A stretch of DNA of 5,784 bases. Origin: Verrucomicrobiota bacterium. GTDB taxonomy: Bacteria > Verrucomicrobiota > Verrucomicrobiia > Opitutales > Opitutaceae. The notes under the pieces were generated by a model. The model was not told where the DNA came from, did no database searches, and was given only the letters and a program-made list of their open reading frames with translations. Shown here piece after piece: positions 1 through 5,784 of the stretch. The DNA is taken from NCBI GenBank assembly GCA_023447015.1, contig JAEXPG010000389.1:1-5784 (forward strand), in the 5' to 3' direction. The position numbers and the translations under genes were made by a program. The number at the start of each line of letters is the position of its first letter. The first letter of the stretch is position 1.

Positions 1-787
1 GCCCGAGGCTGGCGCCGCCACCAACCGCGAGACCGCCACCGAGGGAGACGCCGGCGGAACCACCGGCGCCGGCCGACGCACCGGCGGAGAACGCGGCGGC
101 GGCCTTGAGTTGCACGGCGCCGGAAACCCCGAGTCCGGCGCCGGCGCCGAAGCGCAGCGATTCGAGATTGTTGCCTGCGGCGATCGCGCGGGCCGCACCC
201 GGTGCGCCGCCACCGGCGGCGGCAGCGGCCGGGCTCGCGTTGCCGGAGAGCGCGAGGCTGTCGTCGGCGGAGCCGCGGTCGGCGGCCGGGGCGTCGGCGC
301 CGGGAGTGTCGTCGAAGACCTTGTCCTGGCGGGACAGGGTGAGGTTGACGCCCGAGCGCAGCGGCACGCCCTCGGGGCTGAAGAAGTCGATGGTTTCCTT
401 GTAGCTCTCGGCGATGCCCTTGAACTTCAGCGCGCCCCATTCGAAGAGAACGAGCGGCGGCGGGACTTCCCGCGGCGGTTTCTTGCCCGGGGGCGGTGTG
501 GGGACGAGGAAGCCCTGAAGTCTGCGCGTGATGCGGGTGACGTCGGCTCCGGTCTCGGTGGTGTCGAAGAGCAGGTCCATCGTCAGCTTCGCGGAGGTCT
601 TGGCGATGTACTGTTTGCGCTCGTTGTTCTTGGTGTCCTTGAGCTCGTTGCTCACGGCGAGCTGGAGCGAGGCCGGGTTGAAATGCACCGGGACGCGCGT
701 GGACTCGTCCACCTGGTCGCTGCTGCCGGTGACGGCCGCGAGCGAGGCGAGGACGAGGGGCGGGGGTTGCTGGGGTGCGGCGGGCAT
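1..787 (-). CDS. Afp7-like contractile injection system hub/baseplate adaptor protein, N-terminal part (3' end outside window)
   Basis: The frame opens with ATG at 787-785, two bases after the stop of the upstream tube gene, and stays open for 262 codons to the window edge. Residues 34-42 read VHFNPASLQ, residues 115-124 give FEWGALKFKG, and 127-151 contain ESYKETIDFF followed by SPEGVPLRSGVNLTL. These match, from memory, the N-terminal domain of CIS tube/Afp7-type proteins, which join the tube to the spike and baseplate. The N-terminus (residues 5-10) and a loop at 96-111 are proline-rich. From about residue 184 the chain becomes Ala/Gly-rich, and 243-262 is almost only small residues. No clear LysM motif, common in Afp7 homologues, is visible up to residue 262, though IAAGNNLESLRF at 202-213 could be a degenerate remnant. 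The family call is strong; the C-terminal architecture is unknown because the gene is cut. Confidence 0.88.
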   Translation of the reverse strand, partial: MPAAPQQPPPLVLASLAAVTGSSDQVDESTRVPVHFNPASLQLAVSNELKDTKNNERKQYIAKTSAKLTMDLLFDTTETGADVTRITRRLQGFLVPTPPPGKKPPREVPPPLVLFEWGALKFKGIAESYKETIDFFSPEGVPLRSGVNLTLSRQDKVFDDTPGADAPAADRGSADDSLALSGNASPAAAAAGGGAPGAARAIAAGNNLESLRFGAGAGLGVSGAVQLKAAAAFSAGASAGAGGSAGVSLGGGLAVGGGASLG

Positions 788-789
788 GG

Positions 790-1257
790 TCACTCGAGCG
801 TGAGGCCTTCGTGGACGAGATGGAGCTCCTCGACGGCGACCTCGGTGGAGCGGGCGTTGAGGTCGGCGCACTTGAGTTTCACGGGAAGGGCGCGGGCGAG
901 GTGGATGCGCAGGGCGGTGCCGGGGCCGGACTCGCCGGGCGTGGAGACGGTGATGACGACCTTGAGGCGGAAGGCGGACTTGCCCGCCAGGTTGACATGG
1001 GAGAACCAGGACCAGAGGTCGCGGTTGCTGGTCATGCCGCGCTTGAGGACGACGGTGCCGAAGGTGACCGGGCCGGCGCGCTGGACGGCGCCGTAGTTCT
1101 GGCCGCCGCCGCGGATGACCTTGGGTTCCATCGTGGCCTCGAGCCCGGTGCATTCGGAGAAACCGCCCTGGCAGAGCGGCACGTCGGCACCGCCAGTGCG
1201 GGAGAACCGCACCTGGAAGGCGAAGGCCGGGTAGGGCGTGTCGGACGGTGTGCTCAT
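790..1257 (-). CDS. Tail tube protein 2 (gp19-like fold; Afp5-like tube initiator candidate)
   Basis: This 155-residue protein has the length and layout of the T4 gp19-like tail tube family. It has an N-terminal FAFQVRFS strand (12-19), then GGFSECTGLE (31-40), VVLKRGMTSNRDLWSWF (69-85) and a C-terminal VAVEELHLVHEGLTLE (140-155). Tube 1 upstream shares the same landmarks (GFSDVSGL, VTLKRGIVNSKDLWDW, VAMEELVL), so the two are diverged paralogues. The ATG at 1257-1255 overlaps the TGA of the sheath 2 gene (ATGA), and the adaptor gene follows after 2 bp. Its place between sheath 2 and an Afp7-like gene parallels Afp5, so I infer that it forms the first tube ring on the baseplate and not the long tube. 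The tube-family assignment is firm; the initiator role rests on gene order only. Confidence 0.93.
   Translation of the reverse strand: MSTPSDTPYPAFAFQVRFSRTGGADVPLCQGGFSECTGLEATMEPKVIRGGGQNYGAVQRAGPVTFGTVVLKRGMTSNRDLWSWFSHVNLAGKSAFRLKVVITVSTPGESGPGTALRIHLARALPVKLKCADLNARSTEVAVEELHLVHEGLTLE
1254..1257 (-). promoter_or_regulatory. ATGA stop-start overlap (translational coupling)
   Basis: On the minus strand the four bases read ATGA: the ATG starts tube 2 and the TGA ends sheath 2. Such overlaps usually couple translation by reinitiation. No purine-rich ribosome binding site is seen within 15 bases upstream; the nearest AAGGA lies about 18 bases away, too far to be a normal one. Confidence 0.75.
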
Positions 1258-2810
1258 GCGTCGCGGAGGTCGGCGTCCTTGCCGAGGAGGGAAACGTGGC
1301 CGCCCTGGTCGAGCGCGAGGTGGACGACGATGCGCTCGATGGGTGCGGCGGCGGTGAAGGCGATGCTTACGATCGCGCGACCGGCATCGAGGTCGGCCTG
1401 CGAGATGGTCGTGCGGTCGCAGACGACCTCGAACGCCTCGGCCGGCGAGGCGCCGGCGAAGATCCCATCGCGCCAGAGCTCGGTGAGCAGGTCGTGGAAG
1501 CGGTCGACCAGGTGGCGCCAGAGGGGCTCGCCGTTGTTCTCAAACACGGACTCCTCGCCGACGATGCGGGCGGCGCGGATGATCGCTGAGACGAGGCGTT
1601 TGAGGTTGGCCGACCGGTAGTCGTCCGGGTGTGTGGTAACGTCCGAGAGCAGCATGATGCCGGTCGGGCTCGGGCCGAAGAGAGTGAGGCGTTCGCGGAA
1701 GGTGCCGCGCTCGGGGGATTTTGTGAGGAGCGGGCCTTCGAGTGTGGCGCGGTCGAGCACGGGGACGACGGCATCCACCCCCGGGACGGGCGTGTGGAGC
1801 GCGCTTCGCCACGTGCCGCGGGATACGGCGTGGTGCGCGAGCACGCCGGCGAGCGTGCCGTCGGGCGCCTCGCAGGCGCCGGGCAGTTCGGTGGAGGTGG
1901 CGGTGCGCAACCACGGGTACGCAAGCTGGACGAACTCGGTGTTCAGCCCGTCGACGACGGCGCGCTGGGCCTCGCGGGCCGCGTGCATGGCGGCGGTGGC
2001 TGAGGCGGAGCGGGCCTGGGCGCCGATCGCGGTGGCATCGAGCGGCCGGGGAAGCGCGGCGATGAACTGGACCTCGTGAGCGTGGCGGTCGAGCAGGCTG
2101 GAGACATGGCGAACAAACGCGGCCCATGCCTCGTAGCCGGCTGCATCGCAATAGCCGACGGTGAAGGTCTGCGAGGGGCGCGGCAAGTTCGACTCAGTTG
2201 CCTCGGCGAAGGGCACGAAACACTCCTCGGCTGCCGGTGGCGGTGGCAGGTTGATTGCCGCCGGGGTGACGCCGAGGAGTTCCGGCAGATCGGGCAGGCA
2301 GAGAAATGAGGTGTCGGGGAGACCAAAGACGTGGCTCATTCCGCGCCACGCGGTCCGATCGTCGAAGGCCCACTGATTCTCCGGAAGCAGGGCGGTGAGC
2401 GCGTTGCGGCGAAGATCGGGAGCGGCGTCGACCGGCAGCGGATCTCCCACGCGGACGATGTGGCAACGCCGGCCCCCCTGCGCGAAGAAGCTGCGCACGG
2501 CGGCGCCGAGGGCGGCGGTGCAGAAATCCGTGGCGGCGCTGTCGAGCGGGCGTGTGTTCCAGGCGAAGAGGCGGTCGAACGAGGCCCACGGGTCCACCGT
2601 GACCGGAACATGGAGCAGAACCGACGCCGGGACCGTGGTACCCGGCGCCGGCGGCTCGACCCAGCCGCGCGCGACGAGATCCGAGATCTCGGAGGCCGAG
2701 AGCAGCACGCCGGCCCGCAGGGGAATGAACCCGACGAAGCAGGCGATGTCGGCGCGCGCGGGATGGGTGGCCCGCGGCGCCGGCAGGGGCTGGAAGACGA
2801 GGCCGTCCAT
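1254..2810 (-). CDS. Second, divergent contractile sheath protein (Afp3/Afp4-like)
   Basis: This 518-residue protein aligns by eye with the main sheath. Its N-terminal part has ADIACFVGF (20-28), VDPWASFDRLF (72-82) and SFFAQGGRRCHIVRVG (107-122), the usual linker-plus-Rossmann-like entry of eCIS sheaths. A middle part, GLPDTSFLCLPDLPELL (163-179), corresponds to GLEDVSIVAAPG of sheath 1. TLAGVLAHHAVSRG (319-332) corresponds to FITGIYARNDVAKG. The C-terminal domain carries VFENNGEPLW (422-431), GASPAEAF (453-460) and CDRTTISQADLDAGR (464-478). It has no counterpart of the large insertion of sheath 1. Eight cysteines are spread through it, against three in sheath 1. The chosen start is ATG 2810-2808, 17 bp after the tube 1 stop. 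An in-frame GTG at 2957 would add 49 Arg/Gly/Pro-rich residues overlapping tube 1 and is rejected. Its position before tube 2 suggests a sheath ring near the baseplate. Confidence 0.93.
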   Translation of the reverse strand: MDGLVFQPLPAPRATHPARADIACFVGFIPLRAGVLLSASEISDLVARGWVEPPAPGTTVPASVLLHVPVTVDPWASFDRLFAWNTRPLDSAATDFCTAALGAAVRSFFAQGGRRCHIVRVGDPLPVDAAPDLRRNALTALLPENQWAFDDRTAWRGMSHVFGLPDTSFLCLPDLPELLGVTPAAINLPPPPAAEECFVPFAEATESNLPRPSQTFTVGYCDAAGYEAWAAFVRHVSSLLDRHAHEVQFIAALPRPLDATAIGAQARSASATAAMHAAREAQRAVVDGLNTEFVQLAYPWLRTATSTELPGACEAPDGTLAGVLAHHAVSRGTWRSALHTPVPGVDAVVPVLDRATLEGPLLTKSPERGTFRERLTLFGPSPTGIMLLSDVTTHPDDYRSANLKRLVSAIIRAARIVGEESVFENNGEPLWRHLVDRFHDLLTELWRDGIFAGASPAEAFEVVCDRTTISQADLDAGRAIVSIAFTAAAPIERIVVHLALDQGGHVSLLGKDADLRDA

Positions 2811-2827
2811 GGACCGGAGGCCCGGGG

Positions 2828-3289
2828 TCAGGAGACGGGCTCGACCTCGAGGCTCTCGCTCGAGAGGACGAGCTCCTCCATCGCGACGTCGCCGCCGCCC
2901 TTGGCCGCGAGGGTGGGGCCGGTGTACTTGAGCGGGACGACGCTGCCGAGGAGCCATTTCTGGACGGGCTTGCCGGTCTCGTCGCGCAGGGTGACGACGA
3001 CGTTGCGCTTGGCGGCGATGCCGGTGGTGCGCGTGGCGGTGATCCAGTCCCAGAGGTCCTTCGAGTTGACGATGCCGCGCTTGAGCGTGACGTCGCCGAC
3101 CTTGTGGAGGCCGGGGACCTTGCGGACGTGGTTGGGCTTGTCGTTGCCGGTGCGGTACTCGGCCATGGTGATCTCGGAGGAGAGGCCGGAGACGTCGGAG
3201 AAGCCGCCGAGGGGCTGGTCTTCGCCGACGGGGCCGTTGAGGTTCACCAGGAAGTTGAACGCGCCGTAGGGTGTGGTTCTGTCAGCCAT
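2828..3289 (-). CDS. Tail tube protein 1 (gp19-like fold; main inner tube)
   Basis: This 153-residue protein is the typical size of a contractile-tail tube subunit, which stacks in hexameric rings inside the sheath. Landmarks are PYGAFNFLVNL (7-17), GGFSDVSGLSSE (28-39), EYRTGND (44-50), KVPGLHKVGDVTLKRGI (57-73), DLWDW (78-82), NVVVTLRDETGKPVQKWLL (96-114) and VAMEELVLSSESLEVE (135-150). These closely follow the Afp1/Pvc1-type tube family (phage tail protein, T4 gp19-like). There are no cysteines. It starts at ATG 3289-3287, 32 bp after the sheath 1 stop, with no Shine-Dalgarno sequence in the gap, and ends 17 bp before sheath 2. Being next to the main sheath, and nearer the family pattern than tube 2, it is probably the abundant tube protein. 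Confidence 0.95.
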   Translation of the reverse strand: MADRTTPYGAFNFLVNLNGPVGEDQPLGGFSDVSGLSSEITMAEYRTGNDKPNHVRKVPGLHKVGDVTLKRGIVNSKDLWDWITATRTTGIAAKRNVVVTLRDETGKPVQKWLLGSVVPLKYTGPTLAAKGGGDVAMEELVLSSESLEVEPVS

Positions 3290-3321
3290 GGAAGAATGGA
3301 TTCAGGGTTGGAGGGCGGGGT
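3290..3321 (-). other. Short intergenic spacer without Shine-Dalgarno sequence
   Basis: These 32 bases separate the sheath 1 stop (TGA at 3324-3322) from the tube 1 start. Read on the minus strand they are pyrimidine- and C-rich and end in TTCTTCC directly before ATG. No inverted repeat that could act as a terminator or processing hairpin is evident, so cotranscription is likely. Confidence 0.6.

Positions 3322-5784
<2,463 letters not shown>

Noticed and set aside
1..260. GC-rich short repeats (gccggcgcc-like) as possible DNA repeat array or regulatory element
   Set aside because: They follow the codon periodicity of the Gly/Ala-rich adaptor segment, with no regular unit or spacer. Coding bias explains them.
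110..1096. 328-codon open frame on the plus strand opposite the adaptor and tube 2 genes
   Set aside because: Low-complexity Gly/Arg/Glu translation with no family resemblance, and the opposite strand holds two recognisable CIS genes. It is a GC-driven shadow.
2811..2957. 49-residue N-terminal extension of sheath 2 from an in-frame GTG at 2957
   Set aside because: The extension lies inside the tube 1 coding sequence and is Arg/Gly/Pro-rich shadow sequence. The ATG at 2810, 17 bp after the tube 1 stop, fits the operon layout and sheath N-termini.
2331..3269. 312-codon open frame on the plus strand opposite sheath 2 and tube 1
   Set aside because: It crosses the boundary of two well-supported minus-strand genes, has Arg/Pro-rich composition and shows no motif.

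Overview
The window is one strand-consistent block of five structural genes of a contractile injection system (a phage-tail-like particle), all on the minus strand, so transcription runs from position 5784 toward position 1. In transcription order they are: a very large tail sheath protein (3322-5784, 5' end just outside the window), a tail tube protein (2828-3289), a second, divergent sheath protein (1254-2810), a second tube protein (790-1257), and the N-terminal 262 residues of an Afp7-like hub/baseplate adaptor protein (1-787, running off the window). The last gene is open to the window edge and is easily missed by a caller that needs a stop codon.

The genes are packed as an operon. The gaps are 32 bp, 17 bp, a 4-bp ATGA overlap and 2 bp. 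No promoter, terminator, RNA gene, mobile element, CRISPR array or attachment site was seen. The content and order (sheath, tube, sheath, tube, Afp7-like adaptor) match the extracellular contractile injection systems (eCIS; Afp/PVC/MAC-type particles) better than a phage or a type VI secretion system. The sheath2-tube2-adaptor segment resembles afp4-afp5-afp7 with no afp6 equivalent, and the main sheath precedes the main tube. The expected roles are: sheath 1 forms the contractile outer cylinder, tube 1 the inner rigid tube, and sheath 2, tube 2 and the adaptor start the trunk on the baseplate.

The most unusual feature is the main sheath. At least 820 residues are visible, against roughly 350-500 for many eCIS sheaths, and about 285 extra residues sit between its N-terminal arm and the conserved sheath core. 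This insertion includes two tandem, diverged beta-rich modules, probably displayed on the outside of the particle. The partner sheath lacks this insertion.

The DNA is very GC-rich with GC-biased third positions. None of the four visible start codons has a convincing Shine-Dalgarno sequence. High GC plus SD-poor starts is compatible with a group such as the Opitutae (Verrucomicrobiota), but this is a guess. Myxobacteria, Acidobacteriota and other high-GC lineages with eCIS loci cannot be excluded from this window.
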